DNA of 5,863 nucleotides from contig WFVP01000126.1 in NCBI GenBank assembly GCA_015491595.1, positions 1 to 5,863 on the forward strand. Direction: 5' to 3'. Positions within the stretch are counted from its first letter, which is position 1, and each line of letters begins with the position of its first letter. The stretch comes from Anaerolineales bacterium (lineage in GTDB: Bacteria > Chloroflexota > Anaerolineae > Anaerolineales > DRMV01). Under the pieces are notes generated by a model that had not been told where the DNA came from, searched no databases, and worked only from the letters and a program-made list of their open reading frames with translations. This document shows positions 5,814 through 5,863 of the stretch, piece by piece. Both the position numbers and the translations under genes were made by a program.

Positions 5814-5862
5814 CTCTCGCCTGGGGCAACAGGCGGGTGTGCCCATCGGCCGAAGACGAGAG
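5814..5862. other. Possible structured RNA segment at the window edge
   Basis: CTCTCG (5814-5819) is complementary to CGAGAG (5857-5862), enclosing a hairpin CGCCTG (5818-5823) with CAGGCG (5830-5835). The two stems share two bases, so they either stack with a shortened outer stem or compete. I recognise no RNA family here and the element may continue past the window. Confidence 0.2.
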
Positions 5863-5863
5863 A

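Noticed and set aside
5693..5863. Possible tRNA or known structured RNA in the tail
   Set aside because: No T-loop, anticodon arm or conserved RNase P, SRP or tmRNA core was found on either strand. Only the hairpins reported above are supported.

Overview
The window is GC-rich, bacterial, and gene-dense. Codon choice, the style of the secreted proteins (an HEFTHALQDQ metallopeptidase and a lipoprotein with FGxPIS...QxFExA repeats) and the ScpB sequence suggest a member of the Chloroflexota (Anaerolineae-like, possibly thermophilic). That placement is inference from resemblance, not a search result.

Left part (2-1829, + strand): the 3' part of a gluzincin-type metallopeptidase, cut by the window edge, overlaps by 14 bases the start of a predicted lipoprotein gene. 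The two are probably translationally coupled and probably both act outside the cytoplasm. A 234-base spacer (1830-2063) separates this pair from the convergent gene that follows. It holds a perfect 11-bp hairpin and two copies of a 15-base motif.

Middle (2064-4325, - strand): a full molybdopterin-binding large subunit of the xanthine dehydrogenase family. It has its own promoter-like sequence and strong ribosome binding site, and a terminator-like hairpin downstream. No FAD or [2Fe-2S] subunit gene lies beside it. The general-base Glu and substrate-stacking Phe are present, but the position of bovine Arg880 is Asn, so the substrate should not be assumed to be xanthine.

Right part: a 219-base spacer (4326-4544), then a small secreted protein resembling LmeA/DUF2993-type lipid-binding proteins (4545-5075, - strand). 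It is divergent from scpB (5129-5692, + strand), the kleisin-partner subunit of the SMC condensin, with only 53 bases between the starts. An extended -10 element for the secreted-protein gene overlaps the scpB start codon, and the scpB Shine-Dalgarno sits in a small perfect hairpin. The last 171 bases contain no gene; they hold a long imperfect hairpin built from an inverted pair of the same 15-base motif seen in the left spacer.

Most of the window is ordinary. The least explained item is that motif, CCYGTRCCCGGYYAG. It occurs four times, every time in the non-coding DNA just past a gene's 3' end.
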